Source: Streptomyces beihaiensis
GTDB taxonomy: Bacteria; Actinomycetota; Actinomycetes; Streptomycetales; Streptomycetaceae
Direction of reading: 5' to 3'
Length of the DNA stretch: 60,797 nucleotides
Assembly (NCBI RefSeq): GCF_026274175.1
Contig: NZ_JAPHNL010000179.1
Location: forward strand, 1-60,797
A model generated the notes under the pieces. The model searched no databases. It worked only from the letters and a program-made list of their open reading frames with translations, and was not told the origin of the DNA. A program made the translations under genes and the position numbers. How positions within the stretch are numbered: the stretch's first letter is position 1; each line of letters starts with the position of its first letter. Of this stretch, positions 1 to 8,711 are shown piece after piece.

Positions 1-105
1 GCCCGGCTCGACGGACAGGCGATGGGCGGCGCGCGGCAGCAGCAGCCCGGCGATGGCGCCCCAGAGGGCGGCGAGGACGGCGAGGGCGGTCAAGAGGATG
101 CGCAT
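1..105 (-). CDS. Prepilin-peptidase-like (A24) protein, N-terminal fragment
   Basis: Only the first 35 codons are present; the gene runs off the left edge. They encode a hydrophobic N-terminal helix (MRILLTALAVLAALWGAIAG) followed by LLLPRAAHRLSVEPG. A single N-terminal membrane helix leading into an RLSVEP segment is what I recall for Streptomyces type IV prepilin (A24) peptidases, but the catalytic aspartates are outside the window, so the family call is an inference. The start is the only ATG in this frame before the repeat tract that separates it from the upstream kinase gene. Confidence 0.5.
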   Translation of the reverse strand, partial: MRILLTALAVLAALWGAIAGLLLPRAAHRLSVEPG

Positions 106-122
106 GTCGCTCGGGGGTGTGC

Positions 123-200
123 TGTCACGCGGCGGGGGCCTGTCACCCGGCGGGGACCTGTCACGCGGTATGGGCTTGTCACCCGGTATGGGCTTGTCAC
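123..200. repeat. 18-bp tandem repeat, four copies plus 6 bp
   Basis: Four consecutive 18-bp units start at 123, 141, 159 and 177, each TGTCAC followed by SCGG and a variable G-rich half; a fifth TGTCAC begins at 195. Units 1/3 and 2/4 share SCGG variants, and units 3 and 4 share the TATGGGCT half. The array fills the gap between the kinase stop codon and the next minus-strand gene, and its last TGTCAC overlaps the kinase stop (197-199). Confidence 0.85.
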
Positions 201-1981
201 TTGGGCACGCGTTTCAGGTCCGCCGTGGGGTTGCCCGCCTGCGGGTCCTTCGACGTGTACGTCAAGGACGCGCCGTTCCGGGTCAGATAGACGATGTGCG
301 CGGCCTTGGCGCAGGTGTCGCCGTTCTTCGGGTCGGCCCGTCCCGCCGCCACGAGTTCCTTGGCGTCGGCGGACTTCAGGGTCAGTACGTCGACGCACTG
401 GATGCCGAGCGGATCGGTCGAGGTCACGGTGCCGACCCGCTCACCGGTCCTCGCCTGGCTCAGCTCGACGCGGAACGTGCCGAAGGAGATGCCCGCCTGC
501 TGCGCGGGGCCGTCCCAGGCGCCGAGGTAGAACCGCGGGACCTGCCCGCCGGTGCCCGCCCCGGCGGTGCCGGACGCGGAGACGGACACCGACGGGTGCG
601 GCGGGGTCTTGCCGGCCGCGGTGCCGTCCTGCCCACCGCCCGGCAGCAGGTCGAGCAGGAACGCCCCGCCGACCGTCACCGCCGCCAGGGCTCCGGCGAC
701 GGCGAGCGCCACCGAGCAACTCACCTTGCGGCCGCGGCCGTCGGCGGAGCCGGAGCCCGCGTCCGCGTCCGCGTCCGCGTCCGAGGACGTCGTCGCCGAT
801 ACGGAGACCGAGAGACGGCCCGGCTTGCCGGACGCGCCCCGCCTGCCGGACGTGGCGGGCCGCGCCGTCTCCGTACGCGGGCCGGGGACGGGCCCGTACG
901 ACGGATCCGGCGGCCCGAACACGCCTGCCGGGGCCGGGCCGGTCACCGCCGCGTCGTTGAAGGCGACACCGTTGAAGCCGACACCGTCGAAGTCGACCGG
1001 CCCGGAGGGCGGCACACCGTCGGCAGGGGCGTCGGCAGAGGTGCCGGCAGGGGCGTCGCCCTCCAGGTCGAGGAGGCGCACCGCACCGCGCGACACCTGT
1101 TCCACCAGGGGTCCGGGCAGCCAGCCCGCCGCGACGAGCCGCGCCGCCCCGTCGGGTGCCAGGCGCCGCGCCACCTCGCGCGGCGCGGGCCGCGCGGCCG
1201 GGTCCTTGGCCAGGCAGGCCGCGGCGACGTCCCGCAACTCACCGGTCAGCGCGCCCAGTTCGGGCTCCTCGTGCACCACCTTGTAGAGCAGCGCGGCCGA
1301 CGAGTCGCCCGGGAACGGGGACTCGCCGCGCGCCGCGTACACGAGGACCGCGCCGAGGGAGAAGACGTCCGCGGCGCCGGTGACGCCCTTGCCGAGGATC
1401 TGCTCGGGCGCCATGTAGCCGGGCGAGCCGATGGAGACGCCGGTGGAGGTGAGGGACGCCGTGCCGTCCGTGGCGCGGGCGATGCCGAAGTCGATGAGGC
1501 GGGGGCCGTCGAGCGTCAGCAGCACGTTGGACGGCTTCACGTCGCGGTGGACCAGTCCCAGCCCGTGCACCGCCTCCAGGGCCTCGGCGAGGCCCGCGCC
1601 CAGGGCCCGTACGGAATGCTCGGGCAGCGCCCTCCGGGCGCCGTCGACGCTCTCGCCGCCGTCCGCCCCGCCGACGGCCTGGGTGAGCGAGGGACCCGCT
1701 ACGTACCCGGTGGCGACCCACGGGACGGGGGCCTCGGGGTCCGCGTCGAGGACCGGCGCCGTCCAGGCCCCGCCGACCCGGCGGGCGGCTTCCACCTCGC
1801 GGCGAAAGCGCGCCCGGAACTGGTCGTCGAGCGCGAAGTGCGGGTGCACCACCTTCACGGCGACGGTGCGGCCTCCGGCGCTGCGGCCCAGATACACCCG
1901 GCCCATGCCGCCGTGCCCGAGCCTGCCGAGCAGCCGGTAGGGGCCCACCGTCGTCGGCTCGTCGGCCTGCAGCGGCTGCAT
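197..1981 (-). CDS. Membrane-anchored Ser/Thr protein kinase (Hanks type)
   Basis: A 594-residue kinase. The N-terminal domain (about residues 14-270) has the glycine loop GRLGHGGMGRVYLG, catalytic lysine K43 in AVKVV, the HRD motif at 145-147, DFG at 164-166 and an APE motif. A Pro/Ala-rich linker follows, with a DADADADA stretch encoded by a 6-bp repeat near 760-785. One transmembrane helix near residue 430 is followed by an extracytoplasmic domain of about 130 residues without PASTA repeats. The kinase should face the cytoplasm and sense an external signal. Start ATG follows a GGGGGAG ribosome site. The gene is oriented like mqnA upstream, with 216 bp between them in which I see no gene. 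Substrate unknown. Confidence 0.93.
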   Translation of the reverse strand: MQPLQADEPTTVGPYRLLGRLGHGGMGRVYLGRSAGGRTVAVKVVHPHFALDDQFRARFRREVEAARRVGGAWTAPVLDADPEAPVPWVATGYVAGPSLTQAVGGADGGESVDGARRALPEHSVRALGAGLAEALEAVHGLGLVHRDVKPSNVLLTLDGPRLIDFGIARATDGTASLTSTGVSIGSPGYMAPEQILGKGVTGAADVFSLGAVLVYAARGESPFPGDSSAALLYKVVHEEPELGALTGELRDVAAACLAKDPAARPAPREVARRLAPDGAARLVAAGWLPGPLVEQVSRGAVRLLDLEGDAPAGTSADAPADGVPPSGPVDFDGVGFNGVAFNDAAVTGPAPAGVFGPPDPSYGPVPGPRTETARPATSGRRGASGKPGRLSVSVSATTSSDADADADAGSGSADGRGRKVSCSVALAVAGALAAVTVGGAFLLDLLPGGGQDGTAAGKTPPHPSVSVSASGTAGAGTGGQVPRFYLGAWDGPAQQAGISFGTFRVELSQARTGERVGTVTSTDPLGIQCVDVLTLKSADAKELVAAGRADPKNGDTCAKAAHIVYLTRNGASLTYTSKDPQAGNPTADLKRVPK

Positions 1982-2197
1982 GTCGGCACCACACTCCCCC
2001 GGATCACCATCACCGCGCTCGCTCGCCCCAGCAGGGTAGCCCCGCGCCGCGGCGGTCCGGCAGGCGGCGAGGGCGATCTCACGCGGGCCGTACGCTCACC
2101 TCGCTCACCGCGAATTCATGGCCGCGTCGAGCGGAACACGATTGCCGTTCAAGGCGATGACAAGAGGCGCGAGTACGAGCGGCCGGAGAGGGGAACG

Positions 2198-3079
<882 letters not shown>

Positions 3080-3183
3080 CTAGACCCCGTGTTGTACGGT
3101 GCAGGCTCCGGCCCCCTCGGCGCCGCCGGTCAACCCACATCGAGGCCCGGTCAAACATCCGAGTGACGTGATCTTGCCCTCTA

Positions 3184-3211
3184 TTGCTTTCGGCTGCCCG
3201 CGTGCTAGGCT
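3184..3211 (+). promoter_or_regulatory. Candidate sigma-70-type promoter of the cold-shock gene
   Basis: TTGCTT (3184-3189) and TAGGCT (3206-3211) are separated by 16 bp. Transcription from here would give an mRNA with a 5' leader of about 145 nt before the ATG at 3362. Long structured leaders are typical of bacterial csp mRNAs; whether this one acts as a thermosensor cannot be read from the sequence. Confidence 0.5.
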
Positions 3212-3361
3212 CGCCGCAAGTTGCAGTTTGGTTTCCCTTGCAGTACAGAGCCTGCGGAGCATGTGACCGCGGGCTCTCGTCGTTTTCAGACTTTTGCAGT
3301 TGTTCGCAAGCGCATTTGCAGGTTCTGGAGCAGGGCGACCCTTTGGCCCATAGGAGGGCTT

Positions 3362-3565
3362 ATGGCTACCGGAACCGTTAAGTGGTTCAACGCTGAAAAG
3401 GGCTTTGGCTTCATTGCCCAGGAAGGCGGCGGTCCCGACGTCTTCGTCCACTACTCCGCGATCAACGCGAACGGCTTCCGCTCCCTCGAGGAGAACCAGG
3501 CCGTGACCTTTGACGTGACGCAGGGTCCGAAGGGCCCGCAGGCGGAGAACGTCACCCCCCAGTAG
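3362..3565 (+). CDS. cspA: Cold-shock protein, CspA family
   Basis: A 67-residue single-domain OB-fold RNA chaperone starting [21 protein letters not shown]-1 (KGFGFI) and RNP-2 (VFVHY) are intact, as are the aromatic residues that stack on RNA, and the length is normal. The start is set by an AGGAGG site at 3352-3357; the open frame extends upstream, but without a ribosome site. Monocistronic, with its own promoter, long leader and strong terminator. Streptomyces carry several csp paralogues, so the symbol indicates family only. Confidence 0.95.
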   Translation: MATGTVKWFNAEKGFGFIAQEGGGPDVFVHYSAINANGFRSLEENQAVTFDVTQGPKGPQAENVTPQ

Positions 3566-3600
3566 TGGTGGCTTGATCCGGAACCTAGAGCAGTACCCAA

Positions 3601-3660
3601 GGAGCCCCGCTCCCCGTCGGCCTCACAGCCGGCCGGGCGAGACGGGGCTCCTGCCTTTTT
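3601..3660 (+). terminator. Rho-independent terminator after the cold-shock gene
   Basis: GGAGCCCCG (from 3601) pairs with CGGGGCTCC around 3643-3651; an inner GGC/GCC-rich stem may also form. It is followed by TGCCTTTTT, a rare real T-tract in this GC-rich DNA. It ends the csp transcript and may also protect the convergent MFS gene. Confidence 0.85.
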
Positions 3661-3740
3661 CTCCGTACGCTCACTCCTGACGCCGTCCACCGGTCCATCC
3701 GCCCACGGACCCTTGCTCCGTCCACCGCGCCTCTCCCCGC

Positions 3741-5204
3741 CTACCGCCCCTTGCGCGGCAGCGCCACCGCGGCGACCACGGCGGTCACGCACAGCAGCGT
3801 CCCCGCCACGATCAGGCTCACCCGCATCCCGGCCACCGAGAACCCGTCGGCCGAAGCCGGTCCCGACCCGGCCAGGAGCGCCCCGAACAGCGCCACGGCC
3901 AGCGCCCCACCGGTCTGCCGCACCGCGTTGAGCAGGCCGGACGCCGTACCGGCACGCGGGCCGGGCACGGAGTCCATCAGCATCGCCGTGACCGCGGGGA
4001 CGGCGAACGCCCCGCCGAACCCGGTCGGCACCAGCAGCACGATCAGCAGCCACAGCGGCGTGTCGACACCCACCGGCAGCAGCACGAACATGGCGAGCGC
4101 GAGGACCAGTTGGCCGATGACGATGACCGGGCGCCGGCCGAACCGCTCGGCCATCCGCGGCGAGATCAGGTTCGTGCCGGTGATGATCGCCGCGAGCGGC
4201 ACGAACACCAGGCCCGCCGCCGTCGCCGACATGCCGCGCGCCTGCTGGAGGTAGAGGCCGAGCAGGAAGACGAGACCGTAGAAGGCCACGTTGATGGCGA
4301 AGCCGACCGCCAGCGAGACGGCGACCGTGCGCTCGCGCAGCATCGGCAGCGGCACCATCGGCGCGCGGTGACGCTTCTCGGAGACGTGGAAGGCGGACGC
4401 GGCGAGCACGGCGACGGCCGCCGAGACCAGCACCGGCGTCGACGTCCACCCGGCGTGCCCGCCCTCGATCACCGCGAAGGCCAGACCGGCCAGCGCGAGC
4501 ACCGCCGTGACCTGCCCCGCGATGTCGAGCGGCGCGGTCCGGCGCGGCGACGGCGCCACCCGTACGAGCAAGGCGAGGATCGCCGCGCCGACCGGCAGGT
4601 TGAGGAAGAACACGGCCCGCCATCCGACCGACTGGGTCAGTACGCCGCCCAGGACCGGGCCCGCCGCCATCGCGACGGAGCCGCCCACCGTCCACAGGGC
4701 GATGGCCCGCGCCCGGTGCCGCGCGTCGTCGTACGCCTGCCGGATCAGCGCGAGCGATGCGGGCATGACGATCGCCGCCGCACCGCCCTGGACGACCCGC
4801 GCGGCGACGAGCGCGCCGATGCCGGGGGCCAGGCCGCAGGCGAGCGAGGCGAGCGTGAACAGACCGACGCCCAGAACGTAGGCGCGGCGCGCGCCCGCCC
4901 GGTCGGCCAGCGCACCGGCGGACAGCATCAGCCCCGCGAACATCAGGGTGTAGGCGTCCACGACCCACTGAAGGCCCGTCATGCCGCCGTGCAGCGAGGC
5001 GCGGATGCCGGGCAGGGCGATGTTCACGGCCGACACGTCGATGGTGATGACGGTGAAGCCGAGCAGGGCGGCGACCAGCGCCAGGGCGCCGGTACCGCTG
5101 CCCGTGCCCGTGCCGGTCGCGGACGGGGCTGTGGCGGTGGCCGTGGCTGTCTGGGTCGGCGCACCGGGGACGGGGCGCTTGGTCTCGGGTGCTGTGGTGG
5201 ACAC
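3741..5204 (-). CDS. MFS drug exporter, DHA2 (14-TMS) type
   Basis: A 487-residue polytopic membrane protein. A short Thr/Ala-rich cytoplasmic N-terminus precedes helices beginning ALALVAALLGFTVITIDVSAVNIALP. Family signs are the loop 2-3 motif GALADRAGARRAYVLG, the antiporter-type region GPVLGGVLTQSVGWRAVFFLNLP, and a length fitting the QacA/EmrB drug:H+ antiporter group. The start is GTG at 5204 with GAGGAG seven bases upstream; the longer frame upstream has no ribosome site. It is divergent from an XRE/MmyB-type regulator, the usual arrangement for a locally controlled efflux pump. Substrate unknown. Confidence 0.9.
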   Translation of the reverse strand: MSTTAPETKRPVPGAPTQTATATATAPSATGTGTGSGTGALALVAALLGFTVITIDVSAVNIALPGIRASLHGGMTGLQWVVDAYTLMFAGLMLSAGALADRAGARRAYVLGVGLFTLASLACGLAPGIGALVAARVVQGGAAAIVMPASLALIRQAYDDARHRARAIALWTVGGSVAMAAGPVLGGVLTQSVGWRAVFFLNLPVGAAILALLVRVAPSPRRTAPLDIAGQVTAVLALAGLAFAVIEGGHAGWTSTPVLVSAAVAVLAASAFHVSEKRHRAPMVPLPMLRERTVAVSLAVGFAINVAFYGLVFLLGLYLQQARGMSATAAGLVFVPLAAIITGTNLISPRMAERFGRRPVIVIGQLVLALAMFVLLPVGVDTPLWLLIVLLVPTGFGGAFAVPAVTAMLMDSVPGPRAGTASGLLNAVRQTGGALAVALFGALLAGSGPASADGFSVAGMRVSLIVAGTLLCVTAVVAAVALPRKGR

Positions 5205-5235
5205 GCGGGGCTCCTCTTGGGTCGAGAGAACGGGT

Positions 5236-5302
5236 GGGTGGAAGGCCGGGGCCGCGGCCCTGTGACACGCACTCCCTGGGCTCCGCGGCCTTCCAGCCAC
5301 CC
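5236..5302. promoter_or_regulatory. Imperfect inverted repeat between the divergent MFS and XRE genes
   Basis: GGGTGGAAGGCC (5236-5247) is mirrored by GGCCTTCCAGCCACCC (5287-5302), with four extra bases (AGCC/AGC offset) in the right arm. CCGCGG palindromes lie inside. The position between divergent genes suggests a regulator site or a structured leader. No clear promoter hexamers were identified. Confidence 0.35.
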
Positions 5303-5425
5303 GCAACGACCTCCACTCTTCCGCCGCACGCCCGCATGTGGCAGGCCGCGCTCCACCGGGGTGCAGCGTTCCTGGCCCTGACACGGCCCCCCATCGCGCG
5401 ACGGCGGCCGGGGACAATGGCCCGT

Positions 5426-6352
5426 ATGGCACGCACGGCTGAGAGCAACGGCACCAGTACCCATAACGGCACCGGCAACGGGAGCGGCACCGAGCTGGGC
5501 CGCTACCTGCGTGCCCGCCGCGCCCAGGTCACCCCGGCCGACGTGGGCCTGCCCGCGGGCACCGGACTGCGCCGCACCCCCGGCCTGCGCCGCGAGGAGC
5601 TGGCCACGCTCGCGGGCGTGAGCGTCGACTACTACACGCGCCTGGAGCGGGGCCGTGAGACCAACCCGTCCCCCGCCGTGATCGACGCCATCGGCCGCGC
5701 CCTGCGGCTGCGCGGCGACGCCCACGAACGCCTCCACGACCTGGCGGAACTCGCGTCGGGCCGGGTCTCCGAGCCCCGGCCCACGACGGACGACGTCGTG
5801 CGGGACTCGGTGCTGCGGATGCTGGAGGGGCTGCGGCCCATGCCGGCGTACGTGGTGGGCCGCTTCAACCACATGCTGGCCGCGAACCCGGCGGGCCGCG
5901 CCCTGATGCCCGGTCTGTGGGACTGGCCGGCCGAGCAGCGCAACGTCACCCGCTATCTCTTCCTGCACCCCGTCGGCCGCGAGTTGTACGTGCCGTGGAC
6001 GGAGACGGTGGCCCAGTCGGTGGCCCATCTGCGCGCGGTGGGCGGCGCGGATCCGGACGACCCGCGGATGACGGCCCTCATCGGTGAACTCATGCTCAAG
6101 TCACCCGAGTTCGCCGCGATCTGGGACAGGTACGAGGTCCGGGAGCGCGGCGGCGGCACGAAGACCTTCGCCCACCCGAAGGTGGGCGAGATGACCCTCA
6201 CGTATGAAGTGATGCGGCTTGCCCGTACCGGGGGGCAGCGCCTTGTGGTGTACCAAGCCGCCGCGGGGTCCGCGGATGAGGACGCCGTGCTGAAGCTCGA
6301 CGCCGGCGCCCCCGGCCGCCCCGGCGACCCGCGGACGACCTACGACGAGTGA
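5426..6352 (+). CDS. XRE-family regulator with MmyB-like ligand domain
   Basis: About 308 residues. The N-terminal HTH_3/HTH_31 region contains LRRTPGLRREELATLAGVSV and YYTRLERGRETNPSPAVIDA, characteristic of the MmyB-like family. The C-terminal half (MPAYVVGRFNHMLAANPAGRAL, then FLHPVGRELY and FAHPKVGEMTL) matches the MmyB-like ligand-binding domain, which is PAS-like and binds fatty acids in the structure I recall. Two starts are possible, 5417 and 5426; I chose 5426 because GGGGA lies at a better distance. Probably regulates the divergent MFS exporter. Confidence 0.9.
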   Translation: MARTAESNGTSTHNGTGNGSGTELGRYLRARRAQVTPADVGLPAGTGLRRTPGLRREELATLAGVSVDYYTRLERGRETNPSPAVIDAIGRALRLRGDAHERLHDLAELASGRVSEPRPTTDDVVRDSVLRMLEGLRPMPAYVVGRFNHMLAANPAGRALMPGLWDWPAEQRNVTRYLFLHPVGRELYVPWTETVAQSVAHLRAVGGADPDDPRMTALIGELMLKSPEFAAIWDRYEVRERGGGTKTFAHPKVGEMTLTYEVMRLARTGGQRLVVYQAAAGSADEDAVLKLDAGAPGRPGDPRTTYDE

Positions 6353-6390
6353 CGCGGGTCGCCGGGAGTGGCGGATTTCGCGGGGGCCAT
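6343..6390 (-). other. Possible N-terminal relic of a lost divergent gene
   Basis: Reading leftward from an ATG at 6390 gives 16 codons (MAPAKSATPGDPRHSS) before a stop inside the end of the XRE gene. It sits where a divergent thiolase gene (FadA2 type) would start in intact fabG4/maoC loci. Its similarity to a thiolase N-terminus is only suggestive, so this is speculative. Confidence 0.2.
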
Positions 6391-6410
6391 CTCGACAACT
6401 CCTGACTGCT

Positions 6411-6432
6411 GAGTAACCTTACTCCGAAGTAA
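6411..6432. promoter_or_regulatory. Overlapping palindromes, TetR-type operator candidate
   Basis: GAGTAA-CC-TTACTC (6411-6424) overlaps TTACT-CCGA-AGTAA (6419-6432), giving three alternating AGTAA/TTACT half-sites. They lie 28 bp before the fabG relic start. A TetR gene sits at the other end of this small cluster and is the obvious candidate ligand. Confidence 0.55.
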
Positions 6433-6459
6433 ACTTGCGACCGAGCGGGGAGCTGACCG

Positions 6460-6965
6460 ATGGCCGACGCCTATCTGAACTTCACCGGCACGGCCCCCGG
6501 CCGCTTCCTCACCCGCCGCCTCGGCCTGCCGCAGCCCGCCGCACTGCGCCGCCACAGCCCTGAACGCCCGCGCATCGAAGGCCATTTGCTGCACCTGACC
6601 GCGGGGCCTTCCACCCACCGCGACGACCTCGCCGCGCTCCTCGTCCGCACCGGCCACGACGTCGGCGGCACACCCCCCGGCGACGGCCCCGGCCTGGCAT
6701 CGTCGGACTCGTACGGTCCCTCGCGCCGCGCGCGGCCGCCGGGTACGGCGTCTCGGTGAACGCCGTCGCGCCCGGCTTCATCGAGACCAGGATGACGGCC
6801 GCGGTGCCGCTGTTCATCCGGGAGGCCGGGCGGCGGATGAACTCCCTCGGGCAGGGCGGGCTGCCGGTGGACGTGGCCGAGACCACGGGATGGCTGGCCA
6901 CCGGCTTCGGGGCGGTCAACGGGCAGGTGGTCCGGGTGTGCGGGCAGAGCCTGCTCGGGGCCTGA
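6460..6965 (+). pseudogene. fabG: Internally deleted 3-oxoacyl-ACP reductase (FabG4-like)
   Basis: The first part (from ATG 6460, after GGGGAG) encodes MADAYLNFTGTAPGRFLTRRLGLPQPAALRR and resembles the start of long actinobacterial FabG (FabG4 type, about 450 residues). The last part, in another frame from about 6690, reads [20 protein letters not shown] and then [18 protein letters not shown], the conserved end of an SDR reductase, finishing with [16 protein letters not shown]. The middle is missing, including the TGxxxGIG cofactor loop and the YxxxK catalytic pair. Roughly 250-290 codons are deleted near 6690 and the halves are out of frame, so no active enzyme can be made. Confidence 0.85.
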
Positions 6966-7031
6966 CCGTGGCCTGAGCCGCTCGTCGTGGTCGACCGCGC
7001 CGTTCCTCACACCCCCTCAGAGGTAGCCCGT

Positions 7032-7895
7032 ATGCACACGCTCGTCCTTGCCTCCACCCCCTCCCTGCTTCCCCTGATGGTCCGCGGGGCCCTCCTCTCC
7101 CCGCTCAAACGGCCCCACGCCGACGCGCCCTTCCCCGGCACCCGGCTCACCGTCCCCGCGCTCCGGGTCTCGGTCGCCCACCTCACCGCCTACGAGCGGG
7201 CCTGCGCCTTCCCCACCGGGCGAGCCGAGTTGCCGGTGACGTATCCGCACGTCCTCGGGTTTCCGCTCACGATGCGGCTGATGTCCGAGCGGGCGTTCCC
7301 GCTGCCGCTGCTCGGGCTCGTCCACACGTCGATCGACATCACTCAGGAGTGGGGCCCCTCACCGTCCGACCTCTACGAACTCTCGGTGCACATAAGGGAG
7401 TTGCTCGCGCACCGCCGTGGCACCGAGGCGGTCGTCGTCACCGAGTTGCGGACCGCCGGCGCCCCGGTGTGGCGATCCACCAGTACGTATCTGGCCCGCC
7501 ACCGGACGTCGACCGCGCCCGACTCGGGCCCCGACGAAACCGCCGAACCCGCCCCGCCCCTCCCCTCGCTCGCCTCATGGCGCCTCGGCGGGGAGCTCGG
7601 CCGGCGGTACGCCGCCGCGTCGGGGGACCGCAACCCCATCCACCTGCACCCGCTCACGGCTCGCCTCTTCGGGTTCCCGCGCGCCATCGCGCACGGCATG
7701 TGGACGGTGGCCCGGTGTCTGGCCGAGCACGGTGCGCACGGGCCCGTCCACGTACGGGCCCGGTTCCGGGCGCCGGTGCTGCTTCCGGGTCGGGTGACGT
7801 ACGCGGCGAAGGGCGGGGCGTTCGAACTGCGGGACGGGACGGGCGAGCGGGTCCACCTGTCGGGCGAGGTGCGGCCGTACGAGGACCGCCTCTAA
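7032..7895 (+). CDS. MaoC-like (R)-specific enoyl/3-hydroxyacyl thioester dehydratase
   Basis: A 287-residue double-hotdog protein of the HtdX/Rv0241c type. The C-terminal MaoC domain has the hydratase-2 signature GDRNPIHLHPLTARLFGFPRAI followed by AHGMWTV, with catalytic Asp and His present. The N-terminal half is the degenerate second hotdog (FPGTRLTVPALRVSVAHLTA). The enzyme interconverts 3-hydroxyacyl and 2-enoyl thioesters in fatty acid metabolism. Start ATG 7032 has GAGG upstream; GTG 6987 is a less likely alternative. It stands directly downstream of the broken fabG gene, its usual partner, and its stop overlaps that of the convergent TetR gene. Confidence 0.87.
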   Translation: MHTLVLASTPSLLPLMVRGALLSPLKRPHADAPFPGTRLTVPALRVSVAHLTAYERACAFPTGRAELPVTYPHVLGFPLTMRLMSERAFPLPLLGLVHTSIDITQEWGPSPSDLYELSVHIRELLAHRRGTEAVVVTELRTAGAPVWRSTSTYLARHRTSTAPDSGPDETAEPAPPLPSLASWRLGGELGRRYAAASGDRNPIHLHPLTARLFGFPRAIAHGMWTVARCLAEHGAHGPVHVRARFRAPVLLPGRVTYAAKGGAFELRDGTGERVHLSGEVRPYEDRL

Positions 7896-8524
7896 CGCGG
7901 AGACCAGCGCCGCCCGTTCATCAGGTCGCCGAGGCCCGACCAGGCGAAGTTCATCAGCGTCGCGGCAGCTTCGCACGCGGAGACGCCGGCGTCGCCGTTG
8001 GCCCACCCGGCGAGCGACTCGGCCGCGCCGACCAGAGCCTGGGCCAGTCCGGCGACCTCGCGTTCGGCGAGGTCGGGGGTGCCGTGCGCCTCGCGGGCCG
8101 CGACGGCGACCAGCGAGGTCACGAACGCCACGATCTCCTCGCGCATCGCGGTGACCTCGGCGACGAACGGCTCACCGCCCGAGCGTGCGTGGTTGTGCAA
8201 CACGGCCCAGCCGTCGGGGTGTTCGGCGGTGTGCGTGAAGAAGGCGGTCAGGCCGTCCCAGAGCCGGCGGTCGACCGGACGCGCGCTGTCCACGCCGCCG
8301 CGCACGGCACCGATCAAGGCGGCGGCCTCGCGCCGGATGCAGGCGGTGAACAGGTCTTCCTTGGAGTTCAGGTACAGGTAGACGAGCGGCTTGGAGACCC
8401 CGGCGAGCTCGGCTATCTCGTCCATGGAGGCGGCCCGGTAGCCACGGCTCCCGAAGACCCGCAGAGCGGCGTCCATCATCTGCCGCTCCCGCTCGGCCCG
8501 GGGCATGCGCTTGTGCCGCACCAC
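7892..8524 (-). CDS. TetR-family transcriptional regulator
   Basis: About 210 residues. The N-terminal HTH reads RQMMDAALRVFGSRGYRAAS, then MDEIAELAGVSKPLVYLYLN with SKEDLF at the end of the DNA-binding domain. The C-terminal ligand domain is all-alpha and divergent. I place the start at the GTG pair 8524/8521, five to eight bases after GAGAAGG; the frame opens at 8566. Convergent with maoC, overlapping stops by 2 bp. In comparable actinobacterial loci this TetR accompanies fabG4, maoC and a thiolase gene, so it probably binds the palindromes at 6411-6432. Confidence 0.88.
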   Translation of the reverse strand: MVRHKRMPRAERERQMMDAALRVFGSRGYRAASMDEIAELAGVSKPLVYLYLNSKEDLFTACIRREAAALIGAVRGGVDSARPVDRRLWDGLTAFFTHTAEHPDGWAVLHNHARSGGEPFVAEVTAMREEIVAFVTSLVAVAAREAHGTPDLAEREVAGLAQALVGAAESLAGWANGDAGVSACEAAATLMNFAWSGLGDLMNGRRWSPR

Positions 8525-8654
8525 CCCGCCCTTCTCGTCGCCGCCCACCCCGGCCGCCCTTCCCACACGCCACGTACGGGGTCAGCTTATGCGGCGCGGA
8601 GGTCGTCGACTTCTCCGAGAGCGATCAGACGCAAGACGCAAGGCACAGACGCGG

Positions 8655-8691
8655 GACGTGCCCCACTCCCGTTTCGGGCGTGGGGCACGTC
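8655..8691 (-). terminator. Perfect 12-bp hairpin downstream of the symporter gene
   Basis: GACGTGCCCCAC (8655-8666) pairs perfectly with GTGGGGCACGTC (8680-8691) around a 13-base loop. It lies 20 bp after the symporter stop codon and separates it from the codirectional TetR gene. There is no long T-tract, as is common in Streptomyces. Confidence 0.8.
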
Positions 8692-8711
8692 GGTGTACGA
8701 GCCCGGGGACG

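Noticed and set aside
6460-6759. The first half of the fabG relic considered as an independent 99-residue protein
   Set aside because: After about residue 75 the frame leaves FabG-like sequence, and the conserved end of the enzyme continues in another frame just beyond, so a deletion pseudogene explains both.
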